DNA of 64,000 nt, from assembly GCA_041389885.1 (NCBI GenBank), contig JAWKRB010000011.1, positions 1 to 64,000 of the forward strand. Reading direction: 5' to 3'. Both the position numbers and the translations under genes were made by a program. Of this stretch, positions 33,174 to 41,870 are shown piece after piece (within the stretch, counting starts at the first letter, position 1; every line of letters starts with the position of its first letter). This stretch comes from JAWKRB01 sp041389885. GTDB taxonomy: Bacteria; Myxococcota_A; Polyangia; Polyangiales; Ga0077539. The notes below the pieces were generated by a model, which searched no databases, had not been told where the DNA came from, and saw only the letters and a list, made by a program, of their open reading frames with translations.

Positions 33174-34601
33174 TCACTGGTGGTCGAGCACGAAGGGGAA
33201 GAGAAAGTCGACGCTGCCCCCCCGCGGGGGTGGAAACGCGAGCGCCCGAAGGCGCTGCGAGACGCACGCGCCGACCTCGGGCGACTGGCTCATGCCGCTG
33301 GCCTGGATGCGGGTGATCCTCCCGGTCTCCCCGAGCGTGAAGCGCACCTCGAGGCGGCCGCGGAGGTCGGGGTTCGCGCGGAGCGCGCGCTCGTAGCAGC
33401 TCCGTACGCCCCCGAGCTGCCCGCGAATTCGAGAGGCCACGGCGGCGGGGTCGACCTCGCCCACGCCGTCGATCGGCGGCTCGACGGGCACCGTCATGGG
33501 CGAGATCCTCCGCTCCCGCACCACCGTGGTCGAGGCGATCTCGGGCGCCGAGGGGCGCACGGTGCGTTGGGCCATGCAGTCCTCGCCGCAGAGCGAGCGC
33601 CTCGCGGCGGGGTCGCCGTCGGCCCTCGCGGCGATGCGCCCTCGTCCCTCGACCGAGACCCCGTGCGTGTCGCGCAGCGCCTCGAGGCTGGCCTGCTGCA
33701 TCGCGCCCTGCGCGAGCTGATCGCGCGCGCTGCCGTTGCCCTGCTCGAGGGCGCCCACGAGGGCCGAGAAGCTGCTGCCGCGCAGCTCTCCCATCGCGGC
33801 CTCGGCCGCGCGGTTCGCGGCGGCCACGGCGTCGGCGACGCGCGCGCGCTCGCTCCTCGGGCGCGCGGGTTGAGCCGTCGCGACGCGCGCGTTGGCGTCG
33901 CGGTCCGGGCGATCGGGCGCGCTCGCCGCGGCCTGGTCGCGGTCGGGGGAGGCCGGCTCGGCGGACTCGCGGTCGCGGGGCGTCGCGGCCTCCGGCGCCA
34001 TGAGCCGAACCATGCGGAGGATCTGCTCGGGCTCGTCGTCGACGACCGGGTCGTAGATGTACTCGGCGTACGACGCGCCGGCGAGACCGAGCGCGAGAAA
34101 CGCTGCGGCGCAAGCGTTCCAGGTCCAGTCGAGGGCGCCGAGGGGGCGGGCGCGGATCGCGGCGGGGAGCTGCGCCCGCGGGGAGACCGGCGCGGCGCAG
34201 ACGAACTGAAAGAGCACGACGACCTCGCCGATCTCCAGGCGCCCGCGCCACCTCGGGTCGATGCGCAGCGCGCCCGAGGACGGGGCCCACGCCGAGGCCG
34301 CGCGGGTCTCGACGCCGTTGGAGAGCCGTCCGCGGATGGAGGGGTCGAGGTGCGCCGTGCGCTCCTCGCCTCGCACGGTGAAGAGCTCCAGGCGCTCGGG
34401 CAGCGCGGGCGAGTCGACGACGAAGGTCGCCCGCTCGCCGCGCCCCAGGCTGACCCTCGCGTCGCCTCGAAAGAGCCGCTCGTCGAGCACGCGGGTGCCC
34501 TGCATCACGGCCACGCGCAGCGCGTCGGCGGAGGTGCTCGTGGTCCCCGCGCGCATCGCGCGCGTCATGGCGCCGGTCGGCGCCGCCGTGTCGTGGCTCA
34601 T
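33174..34601 (-). CDS. AgmX/PglI C-terminal domain protein with a cytoplasmic sensor-like region
   Basis: A 475-residue protein. The first 150 residues look like a beta-rich FHA/PilZ-type region (VAVMQGTRVLDERLF, RATFVVDSPALPERLELFTV). A membrane segment at residues 157-180 (LDWTWNACAAAFLALGLAGASYAEYI) is followed by an Ala/Arg-rich linker. The C-terminal TonB-like domain (GVRSCYERALRANPDLRGRLEVRFTLGETGRITRIQ) is the AgmX/PglI pattern. This is the layout of AgmX-type gliding and envelope proteins of myxobacteria. It is convergent with the ABC ATPase and divergent from glgB. Confidence 0.82.
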   Translation of the reverse strand: MSHDTAAPTGAMTRAMRAGTTSTSADALRVAVMQGTRVLDERLFRGDARVSLGRGERATFVVDSPALPERLELFTVRGEERTAHLDPSIRGRLSNGVETRAASAWAPSSGALRIDPRWRGRLEIGEVVVLFQFVCAAPVSPRAQLPAAIRARPLGALDWTWNACAAAFLALGLAGASYAEYIYDPVVDDEPEQILRMVRLMAPEAATPRDRESAEPASPDRDQAAASAPDRPDRDANARVATAQPARPRSERARVADAVAAANRAAEAAMGELRGSSFSALVGALEQGNGSARDQLAQGAMQQASLEALRDTHGVSVEGRGRIAARADGDPAARRSLCGEDCMAQRTVRPSAPEIASTTVVRERRISPMTVPVEPPIDGVGEVDPAAVASRIRGQLGGVRSCYERALRANPDLRGRLEVRFTLGETGRITRIQASGMSQSPEVGACVSQRLRALAFPPPRGGSVDFLFPFVLDHQ

Positions 34602-34749
34602 GGCGTTCCCTCTGCTCCCTCGACGCGTCGCGGGGGACCGCTCGGCGGCCCCTTCTGCGCGCGTGTTCGAGGCTCCGACACGCGCCGCGCGAGAAGGTTC
34701 CGAATCAGCCGTTGCGTTCTCGCGCCGTCGCCGACATCGTCGCGCGGCC

Positions 34750-36939
34750 ATGCGCGCACGGGACCCGCTTCACGGTCATCGCTCCGACGAGGTTCAGGCG
34801 CTCGTCGAGACCCGCCACGCTCAGCCCCACCGAGTCCTCGGCGCGCACCCGTGCCCGGAGGGGGTCGTGGTGCGCGCCTGGCGCCCGGGCGCCGACGCCG
34901 TCGAGCTGATCGTCGAAGGCGCGGCGCCCGAGCTCATGGAGCGCGTGCACCCCGCGGGCCTCTTCGCGCGCATCGTCCCCGGCGCCTCGCCGCCGCTGCG
35001 CTACCGCGTGCGGTGCCACGGGGTCGAGGGCCACGACCCGTACGCGTTCCTCCCGACCTTCACTGATTTCGACGAGCACCTCTTCGGCGAGGGGCGGCAC
35101 TGGCGCGTCCACGAGCGCCTCGGCGCGCACCTCCGCGTCGTCGACGGCGTCGAGGGGGTGAGCTTCGCGGTGTGGGCGCCGGGCGCGCGGCGGGTGTCGG
35201 TCGTCGGTGACTTCAACGCGTGGGACGGCCGCGTGCACCCCATGCGCTCCCTCGGGTCGAGCGGCGTGTGGGAGCTCTTCGTGCCGGGCGTGCCCGCGGG
35301 GAGCCTGTACCGCTTCGAGCTCCTCGGCGCCGACGGCGCGCTCTCCCTGCGCGCGGACCCCTACGCGCGCCGCGCCGAGCTCCGCCCAGGCAACGCGTCG
35401 ATCGTCGACGCGCCGAGCGCGCACGCGTGGCGCGACGAGGCGTGGATCGCGGCGCGCGCCGCCCGCGACCTCTCGGCGTCGCCCCTGGCGATCTACGAGG
35501 TCCACGCGGGCTCGTGGCGCCGCGTGCCCGAGGAGGCCGACCGCTGGCTGAGCTGGCGCGAGCTGGCCGACGCGCTGGGGGACTACGTCGTCGACATGGG
35601 CTTCACCCACGTCGAGCTGCTGCCCATCGCCGAGCACCCCTTCGACGGCTCGTGGGGGTACCAGGTCACGGGCTTCTTCGCGCCGACCGCGCGCTTCGGG
35701 TCACCCGATGACTTTCGAGCCTTCGTCGACGCGATGCACGCCCGCGGCGTCGGGGTGATCGTCGACTGGGTGCCCGCGCACTTTCCCCGAGACGCCTGGG
35801 CCCTGGCGCGCTTCGACGGCACGGCGCTCTACGAGCACGCCGACCCCCGGCAGGGCGACCACCCCGACTGGGGCACGCACATCTTCAACCTCGGTCGCAA
35901 CGAGGTGCGCAACTTCCTCCTCGCGAACGCGCGGATGTGGATCGAGGACTTTCACGTCGACGGACTGCGCGTCGACGCCGTGGCCTCGATGCTCTACCTC
36001 GACTACAGCCGGCGCGAGGGCGAGTGGGTGCCCAACGCCTTCGGCGGCCGGGAGAACCTCGAGAGCATCGCGTTCCTGCGCGAGCTGAACACGATGCTCC
36101 GCGGGGCCTTTCCCGGCGTGCTGACGATCGCCGAAGAGAGCACCTCGTGGCCGGGGGTGACCGCGTCGGTCGAGGACGGGGGCCTGGGCTTCGCGATGAA
36201 GTGGAACATGGGGTGGATGCACGACACCCTCGCGTACGCGGCGAAGGACCCGCTCTACCGCCCCTGGGAGCACGACCGGCTCACCTTCGGGTTGATGTAC
36301 GCGTGGAGCGAGCGCTTCGTGCTCCCGCTCTCGCACGACGAGGTGGTGCACCTGAAGGGATCGCTCCTGCGCAAGGCCCCCGGCGACGCGTGGCAGCAGT
36401 TCGCGACGCTGCGGCTCCTGCTCGGTCACATGTGGTGCCACCCCGGAAAGAAGCTGCTCTTCATGGGCGGCGAGATCGCGCAGCCTGGGGAGTGGTCCCA
36501 CGAGCGCTCCCTCGACTGGCACCTGCTGAGCGTGCCCGAGCACCGCGGCGTGCAGCGCCTCGTGCGGGACCTCAACCGACTCCTCGGGGCGACGCCCGCG
36601 CTCTACGAGCTCGACGACTCGCCCCAGGGCTTTCGCTGGGTCGTCGTCGACGACAGGGCGCAGAGCGTCGCGGCGTGGCTGCGCTTCGACCGGCGCGGTC
36701 GCTACGCCCTCTGCGTGCTCAACGCGACCCCGTTGGCGCGGCGAGGCTACCGACTCGGCGTTCCGTCGTCGGGGTGGCACCGCGAGGCGATCAACACCGA
36801 CGGCTCCGCGTACGGCGGGTGCGACCTCGGTAACGAGGGCGGCGTCGAGGCCGAGCCCGTCGCCGCGCATGGGCTCGCGCAGAGCGTCGTCGTGACCGTT
36901 CCACCCCTCGCGGTGTTGATCTTCACGTCGCCGGAGTAG
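34750..36939 (+). CDS. glgB: 1,4-alpha-glucan branching enzyme
   Basis: A 729-residue GH13 enzyme that makes alpha-1,6 branches in glycogen. It has an N-terminal GlgB extension and CBM48 (FAVWAPGARRVSVVGDFNAWDGR), the conserved ELLPIAEHPFDGSWGYQVTGFFAPT, the nucleophile region DGLRVDAVASMLYLDYSR, the acid/base TIAEEST and the third carboxylate in LPLSHDEVVHLKGSL. The C-terminal beta domain ends in VPPLAVLIF. Length and order match GlgB. No other glycogen genes lie in the window; a Ser/Thr kinase gene follows by 12 bases. Confidence 0.96.
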   Translation: MRARDPLHGHRSDEVQALVETRHAQPHRVLGAHPCPEGVVVRAWRPGADAVELIVEGAAPELMERVHPAGLFARIVPGASPPLRYRVRCHGVEGHDPYAFLPTFTDFDEHLFGEGRHWRVHERLGAHLRVVDGVEGVSFAVWAPGARRVSVVGDFNAWDGRVHPMRSLGSSGVWELFVPGVPAGSLYRFELLGADGALSLRADPYARRAELRPGNASIVDAPSAHAWRDEAWIAARAARDLSASPLAIYEVHAGSWRRVPEEADRWLSWRELADALGDYVVDMGFTHVELLPIAEHPFDGSWGYQVTGFFAPTARFGSPDDFRAFVDAMHARGVGVIVDWVPAHFPRDAWALARFDGTALYEHADPRQGDHPDWGTHIFNLGRNEVRNFLLANARMWIEDFHVDGLRVDAVASMLYLDYSRREGEWVPNAFGGRENLESIAFLRELNTMLRGAFPGVLTIAEESTSWPGVTASVEDGGLGFAMKWNMGWMHDTLAYAAKDPLYRPWEHDRLTFGLMYAWSERFVLPLSHDEVVHLKGSLLRKAPGDAWQQFATLRLLLGHMWCHPGKKLLFMGGEIAQPGEWSHERSLDWHLLSVPEHRGVQRLVRDLNRLLGATPALYELDDSPQGFRWVVVDDRAQSVAAWLRFDRRGRYALCVLNATPLARRGYRLGVPSSGWHREAINTDGSAYGGCDLGNEGGVEAEPVAAHGLAQSVVVTVPPLAVLIFTSPE

Positions 36940-36951
36940 ACTGCGCACGCG

Positions 36952-38331
36952 ATGCCGCACTGCGCTGCGTGCGGGGACGATCACCCCGACACAAACAACC
37001 TCTGCCCGAAGACCGGGGAGGTCTCGACGCAGGGGCCCTGCGGCTCGCGCATCGACCGCTACGAGGTGCAGCGCTGGATCGGCGGCGGCGGCATGGGCGC
37101 CGTGTACATCGCCCGGCACATGATGCTGCACCACCAGGTCGCGCTGAAGCTCCTGCACCCCTCGATCTCGCAGCGCGGAGACATCCTCGAGCGCTTTCTC
37201 CGCGAGGCGCGGGCCACGGCCTCGCTGGGGAGCCGCAACATCGTGAAGGTCTTCGACTGCGCCGTGACCCCCGAGGGCACGGCGTTCATCGCGATGGAGG
37301 CGCTGGAGGGCGAGAGCCTCCAGGGGCTCCTCGACCGCGAGGGCAGCGTGGCGCCCGAGCGCGCGGTGGAGATCATCTCGCAGGTGCTCGACGGGCTCGC
37401 CGAGGCGCACGGCGCGGGGATCGTTCACCGCGATATGAAGCCCGGCAACGTGTTCATCACGCCGGTGGAGGGCGGCGTGCGCGCGACGGTGCTGGATTTC
37501 GGCATCAGCAAGATCCGCTCGGGCACCGCGGCCTCGCTCACCCAGACGGGCACGGTGATGGGCACGCCGCACTACATGGCCCCCGAGCAGATCTGGAACT
37601 CCAAGGACATCGACCACCGCGCCGACCTCTACGCGGTCGGGGTGATGCTCTACGAGATGCTCTCGGGGCGGCTACCCTTCGACGCCGCGAGCACCGCCGA
37701 GCTCCTCGTGAAGGCCTGCACGACCGACCCCATCCCGCTGCGAGACATCGGGCTCGCCCTGCCGCCGGCGCTCGTCGCGGCGGTGGACCACTCGATGCGC
37801 CGCGACCCGGCCCAGCGGTACCAGTCCGCGCGGGAGTTCTCCGAGGGGCTCAGCGCGGCGATGCGTGCGTCGAGGCTTCCCTCGCCTCCCGCCGCCACGG
37901 TGCACGGGTGGAACCCGGCGCCCGTCGATCCGACCCTCGCGCCCGCGCCGCGAGGCGGGGAGCCGACGGTCGCGCCTGCCGTCCCGATGGCGCCGACGGT
38001 GGTGCTCGCGCCCGCGCCGAGGACCTCCACGCGGGTCGTCTTGATCGTGGGCGCGACGGTGCTCGGCACGCTCGTGCTCGCGCTGCTCATCGCGGCGGCG
38101 GTGATGCAGATGGACGAGGGCTCCGAGTCGGCCCCGCGGGAGCCGACTCCGTCCATGGTGCCGCTGGGGGGGCCGCAGCCTGGGCAGCTCGAGGGCTTGA
38201 ACAACCCGAACGGGGTCACCATCGTTCCGGGACCGGGGGGCATCACGATCCGGCCGACGGCCGGGGGAATCCGGTTGATCCCCAACGGAGCCGACGCGGG
38301 GATCTTGATCCCCGACGACGACGACGATTGA
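36952..38331 (+). CDS. Membrane Ser/Thr protein kinase (Pkn2 type) with N-terminal zinc ribbon
   Basis: A 459-residue kinase. The first 25 residues contain a partial zinc ribbon (HCAACGDDHP then NLCPKTG). The Hanks kinase domain spans about residues 35-300, with GGGGMGAVY, the catalytic HRDMKPGN, DFGISK and an APEQ segment. An Ala/Pro linker leads to a membrane helix near residue 365 (VLIVGATVLGTLVLALLIAAAVM), and a Gly/Pro-rich extracytoplasmic tail ends in Asp residues. Kinases with this layout are common in myxobacteria. The proximity to glgB does not by itself show that it regulates glycogen. Confidence 0.92.
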   Translation: MPHCAACGDDHPDTNNLCPKTGEVSTQGPCGSRIDRYEVQRWIGGGGMGAVYIARHMMLHHQVALKLLHPSISQRGDILERFLREARATASLGSRNIVKVFDCAVTPEGTAFIAMEALEGESLQGLLDREGSVAPERAVEIISQVLDGLAEAHGAGIVHRDMKPGNVFITPVEGGVRATVLDFGISKIRSGTAASLTQTGTVMGTPHYMAPEQIWNSKDIDHRADLYAVGVMLYEMLSGRLPFDAASTAELLVKACTTDPIPLRDIGLALPPALVAAVDHSMRRDPAQRYQSAREFSEGLSAAMRASRLPSPPAATVHGWNPAPVDPTLAPAPRGGEPTVAPAVPMAPTVVLAPAPRTSTRVVLIVGATVLGTLVLALLIAAAVMQMDEGSESAPREPTPSMVPLGGPQPGQLEGLNNPNGVTIVPGPGGITIRPTAGGIRLIPNGADAGILIPDDDDD

Positions 38332-38338
38332 CCGCCCG

Positions 38339-39583
38339 TCAGGGCGCGGGCGGCTCGCCGTCTCTGGGCCCGAGCAGAAACCGCAGCGCGTCGGGGAGCC
38401 TCGCGCGCCACGCCCGCTCGTCGTGAGAGGCCCCGGCCTGCACGGAGTAACGGAGCGTCTCGCCGTCGCGATACCCCGCCGCGCGGAGCGCCTCGGCCAG
38501 GGCGCGGGTGTCGTCGACGCCGTCGCGGCTGGGCCCGCTGTCGCCGCTGTCGACCCAGACCCTGCGCATGCGCGTGGCGCCTGGCCGCGGCGTCGCCACG
38601 TCGCGGAGGATCATCCGCCCATCCCACCAGGTCGACGGCGACATCGCGCCGACGGCGCCGAAGACGTCCGCGCGGCGCAGGCCGATCCAGACCGACACGA
38701 GCCCTCCGAGCGACGAGCCCAGCAGCGCGGTGTGTTCGGGCCCCGTCAGGGTGCGAAACTCCCGGTCGATCTCGGGCTTGAGCTCGTCGACCAGCATCTG
38801 GAGGTAGGCCCCGGCGCGACCGCCGGCCATGATCTGGGCGTCGGCGGTCGGGGTGTACTCGTCGATGCGCGCCGAGGTGTTCTCGACGCCCACGACGATG
38901 GCCTCGCGAATCGTCCCGTCGGCGGCGCCGAGGTTCATCGCGTCGTCGGCCTCCCAGGCGACGCCGCCGAAGCTCGCGCGGGGGTCGAAGAGGTTCTGCC
39001 CGTCGTGGAGGTAGGCGACGGGGAAGCGACGCGCGGGGTTCTCGGCGTAGGACGGCGGGAGGTAGATCCAGATCCCCCGGCTGTTGCCGAGGATCTGCGA
39101 CGAGAAGCTCGCGCGCCACCGCTGCGCGGCGCCGTTCTCGGTGGTGAACCGGGCCCAGACCTCGGTGGTCTCGCCCGGCCGCGCGCGGTAGTTCGGCCCG
39201 AGGGACCACGCCGCGTCGTCGAGGAGGGGCTTCCACTCGAAGGGGGCGCGCACGTCGGTGGACGACCACTCCATCACCCCGTCGCCGGCCTCGCGAAGGG
39301 CCACGCCGCGGGTCCAGCTCAGCGCGCCGGGGGCGTCTCCGCGCACGCTCATCGCGCGGCCCCCGGGGTAGCGCACGCGCAAGACGGTCCTCGGCGCGTC
39401 GGGCCCGCGCGCGTCGCCGGGGCTCGCGGTGACATCCTGCGGGCGCTGCGTCGGCGCGTCGACGGCCCTCGCGAGGTCGGTGAAGCCCGCGTCAAAGGCG
39501 CTGGGGGCGTCGGGCGTCGGGGAGCCCGCGACGCAGCCGTAGAGCGCGAGGGCGATCAGGATCAGCGGGCGCACGGGATCCAA
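38339..39583 (-). CDS. Esterase lipoprotein (enterochelin-esterase/Esterase D-like)
   Basis: A 414-residue protein with lipoprotein signal ILIALALYGC. An N-terminal beta-rich region with ALSWTRG and FEWKPLLDD resembles a carbohydrate-binding or CBM-like module. The catalytic alpha/beta-hydrolase domain has FPVAYLHDGQNLFD, the nucleophile GSSLGG, and late Asp and His in VDSGDSG and GASHDERAW. Members of this family hydrolyse small esters, including siderophore or xylan acetyl esters. It is convergent with the kinase gene. Confidence 0.85.
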   Translation of the reverse strand: MDPVRPLILIALALYGCVAGSPTPDAPSAFDAGFTDLARAVDAPTQRPQDVTASPGDARGPDAPRTVLRVRYPGGRAMSVRGDAPGALSWTRGVALREAGDGVMEWSSTDVRAPFEWKPLLDDAAWSLGPNYRARPGETTEVWARFTTENGAAQRWRASFSSQILGNSRGIWIYLPPSYAENPARRFPVAYLHDGQNLFDPRASFGGVAWEADDAMNLGAADGTIREAIVVGVENTSARIDEYTPTADAQIMAGGRAGAYLQMLVDELKPEIDREFRTLTGPEHTALLGSSLGGLVSVWIGLRRADVFGAVGAMSPSTWWDGRMILRDVATPRPGATRMRRVWVDSGDSGPSRDGVDDTRALAEALRAAGYRDGETLRYSVQAGASHDERAWRARLPDALRFLLGPRDGEPPAP

Positions 39584-39752
39584 TCACCACGCGAGGCGCT
39601 CGAAGGTCAACGCGCGCGCTGCGTCCCCGACCCCCCGATTCTGCGCGAGTGTGCAAAAGATGCGGGAGCACCCAGAGCGACTCGAACCTACATGGCCTGC
39701 GTTCTCGCGACATCCCGGGCGAACGTCGAGTCGCGTCAATTCATCGATCGAA

Positions 39753-39767
39753 GGGGGACAGACCCCC
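39753..39767 (+). repeat. GGGGG-ACAGA-CCCCC hairpin, REP-like
   Basis: A 5-base-pair G:C stem with a 5-base loop, followed by CAGATTTCAGG. The GGGGxxxGACCCC plus A/T-rich tail arrangement recalls REP-type palindromes mobilised by TnpA-REP transposases in other bacteria. There is only one copy in this window and no transposase. Confidence 0.3.
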
Positions 39768-39862
39768 CAGATTTCAGGTGCCGCCCCGGGCGCGACGCAC
39801 TTATTGAAGCGCTTTCATAGCCCTTGTCGCGGCGCGCGGGGTGTCTCCTGAGTCTGCTGGAG

Positions 39863-39879
39863 CTCTGATTGCATCAGAG
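39863..39879 (+). promoter_or_regulatory. Perfect 7-bp hairpin in the leader of the 117-residue gene
   Basis: CTCTGAT and ATCAGAG are separated by TGC, about 48 bases before the ATG at 39927. It may be a leader hairpin affecting translation or a weak terminator. Confidence 0.3.
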
Positions 39880-39926
39880 TCTTCGCAGGGCGCGCAGGCG
39901 TCGCCTCAACCGGAGCGGAGAGCACC

Positions 39927-40280
39927 ATGTCGAAGAAGCGCTTCATTCGTGCCGCGGGTTACGTGTTCGTCTGGGAGTCTGACCCGTCGCGCGCGTTGGT
40001 GGACCTGGAGATGTTCCGCGAGGACGCGTCGGGGCGTCGGCGGTTCTTCGTGGCGAAGACGCAGTGCGCGCCGCGGCGTGAGGTCGTGTACGCCCGGGCG
40101 ATGGCGATGGTGGCGTGGCTCCGCTCCCTCGACGTGCCGGCGCGGCGTGACCCTCAAGCGCAGGCGGTGCTCGAGCAGATCGCGGTGATCCACGACCGGC
40201 TGAAGCGCCTCCGCGCGCGCTCGCCGGCGACCGGCATGGCCGTCGATCGACTCATCGAAGGGCGTACCGCGGCGGCGTAG
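39927..40280 (+). CDS. Small basic hypothetical protein
   Basis: A 117-residue protein preceded by a GGAGCGGAG ribosome-binding region. It is soluble and basic: KKRFIRAAGYVFVWESDPSR and RRFFVAKTQCAPRREVVYAR, then a helical C-terminal half (AQAVLEQIAVIHDRLKRLRAR). No domain was recognised. The first half may form a small beta sheet and the second a coiled-coil helix. It is followed 33 bases later by a Cys-rich surface protein. Confidence 0.62.
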   Translation: MSKKRFIRAAGYVFVWESDPSRALVDLEMFREDASGRRRFFVAKTQCAPRREVVYARAMAMVAWLRSLDVPARRDPQAQAVLEQIAVIHDRLKRLRARSPATGMAVDRLIEGRTAAA

Positions 40281-40313
40281 GAGCCTGCTACAACACCGCT
40301 CGGAGGCCCTGAA

Positions 40314-41870
40314 TTGCTGACCCGACGAGCACCCTGGTTCTTCTCCGCGCTCCTGTCGTCTGCGGTCGCGGGGGCGATCACGCAGCCCAACGGCACCCAG
40401 ATCCCGGTGGGTGAGGAGCTTCAGGGCGTGTTCACCGGGCGCGGCGAGTCGCTGCGGGTGCGCGACGACGCGGCGATCATGCCCGAGCGGTTCCTCCCCG
40501 GCTGTCGCCTTACGTTCACGCTGGTCACCCGCGGGAGCTCGCGGTTTCGCAACATCTTCGGCTGGTACAACGTGCGCCCCGGCATGGCGCCGAACCCCGC
40601 GGACCTCCACGTCCTGATCCCGTGCAACGCGTCCGCGGGCGATCGCTTCGAGCTCAACCTCCGCGGCAACCCCGACTACCTCGGCGGCGAGATCGGCTTC
40701 TTTCTCCGCACGCCGCAGGACGGCACCCCGCCGAACCTCTGCCCCGGCGACTGCTGCGCCGACCTCTCCCGCGGCGGCTACAACTACTTCAGCGAGCGCC
40801 AGTACAACCCCGACAACATGGGTACGAACTCGTACCTGCACCTGCTGATCTACGACTCCAGGGCGCAGCGCAACTCCTTCTATTTCGCCTGGGAGGACCT
40901 GTTCAGCGGCGGGGACAACAACTTCACCGACTTCGTCGCCCTCGTCGACCAGATCGTGTGCACCGGCGCGGGCGCCTCGTGCGAGACCGGCGAGCGAGGG
41001 GTGTGCGCCCAGGGCTCGCGGCAGTGCCGCAACGGCGAGCTCGCGTGCCTCCGGAGCGTCTCGCCGAGCCCCGAGCGCTGCGACGGCCTCGACAACGACT
41101 GCGACGGCGACGTCGACGAGGGCGACGGTCTCTGCCCCGGCGAGCAGCTCTGTGACCGCGGCACCTGCGTGGCCCGGTGCCTCGGCGAGCTCGGGTGCTA
41201 CGAGGGGCTCTCCTGCACCCCGCGAGGCACCTGCGTCGAGAGCGGGTGCGCCGACGTGACCTGCGCGAGCGGCCAGCGCTGCGCGGGCGGGCGAAGCGTC
41301 GAGGCCTGCGAGGGCATTCGCTGCCCCACGGGGAGCGTGTGTCGCGCGGGTCGGTGCGTCGACCCCTGCGCCGGCGTGAGCTGCGACAGCGACCAGGCCT
41401 GCGTCGCGGGAGACTGCGTGCCGCGGTGCGAGTGCCGACCGTGCGCGACCGGGCAGCGCTGCGGCGCCGACGGGCGTTGCGTGGTCGAGGCCTGCGCGTC
41501 GGTGTCGTGCCCGACGGGGCAGGCGTGCGCCGCCGGGGCCTGCGTCGACGCCTGCGCGGGCGCGACCTGCCCCGTGGGGGAGCGCTGCGAGGCCGGCGCG
41601 TGCGTGCCGGTGCCCGTGATCGACGCGGGCGCCGTGAGAGACGTCGTGCTCCCGAGCGTCGACCTTGGCGCGCGTGACGATGTCGTCGACGCCGTCGCCG
41701 CCCCCGACGTCGCGGACGCGACGCGGGAGCCCCCGAACGTGGGGGCGCGGGACCGAAACGCGTGCAGCTGCAGCGCCGTCGGCCTCGCGCGAGGCACCGG
41801 CCCCTGGCCCCTCGCGCTCGCCGCGGCGCTCGCGCGGCGCCGCCGTCGAAGGCTCAGCCGCGGCTCTTGA
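40314..41870 (+). CDS. DUF4114-type Cys-rich surface protein with MYXO-CTERM-like tail
   Basis: A 518-residue protein from a TTG at 40314, which gives a clean signal peptide (APWFFSALLSSAVAGA). A DUF4114-like domain (SYLHLLIYDSRAQ, SFYFAWEDLFSGGDNNFTDFVALVD) lies at residues about 165-220. Next comes a DNDCDGDVDE calcium/metal-type motif near residue 260, then a long Cys-x5-Cys-rich repeat region (CPTGSVCRAGRCVDPCAGV, CPTGQACAAGACVDACAGA). The end has CSCS, a hydrophobic segment and RRRRRR, the layout of the MYXO-CTERM sorting signal. It should be displayed on the outer surface. The last 17 bases overlap the glmU end. Confidence 0.85.
   Translation: MLTRRAPWFFSALLSSAVAGAITQPNGTQIPVGEELQGVFTGRGESLRVRDDAAIMPERFLPGCRLTFTLVTRGSSRFRNIFGWYNVRPGMAPNPADLHVLIPCNASAGDRFELNLRGNPDYLGGEIGFFLRTPQDGTPPNLCPGDCCADLSRGGYNYFSERQYNPDNMGTNSYLHLLIYDSRAQRNSFYFAWEDLFSGGDNNFTDFVALVDQIVCTGAGASCETGERGVCAQGSRQCRNGELACLRSVSPSPERCDGLDNDCDGDVDEGDGLCPGEQLCDRGTCVARCLGELGCYEGLSCTPRGTCVESGCADVTCASGQRCAGGRSVEACEGIRCPTGSVCRAGRCVDPCAGVSCDSDQACVAGDCVPRCECRPCATGQRCGADGRCVVEACASVSCPTGQACAAGACVDACAGATCPVGERCEAGACVPVPVIDAGAVRDVVLPSVDLGARDDVVDAVAAPDVADATREPPNVGARDRNACSCSAVGLARGTGPWPLALAAALARRRRRRLSRGS

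Larger units (their letters stand above)
39584..39926. other. Non-coding gap of about 340 bases with several hairpins
   Basis: No convincing gene is present. It contains a GGGGG-ACAGA-CCCCC hairpin (39753-39767), a perfect AAGCGCTT palindrome (39807-39814) and a CTCTGAT-TGC-ATCAGAG hairpin (39863-39879). The region lies between divergent genes and should contain promoters for both the esterase and the 117-residue protein, but no convincing -35/-10 pair was found. Confidence 0.5.

Noticed and set aside
39640..39720. On the minus strand, GGTTCGAGTC followed by CTGGGTGCTCC looks like the 3' half of a tRNA.
   Set aside because: The T-stem does not pair (GTAGG against CGCTC), and no D-arm or anticodon arm can be found upstream. 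At most it is a chance or degraded fragment.
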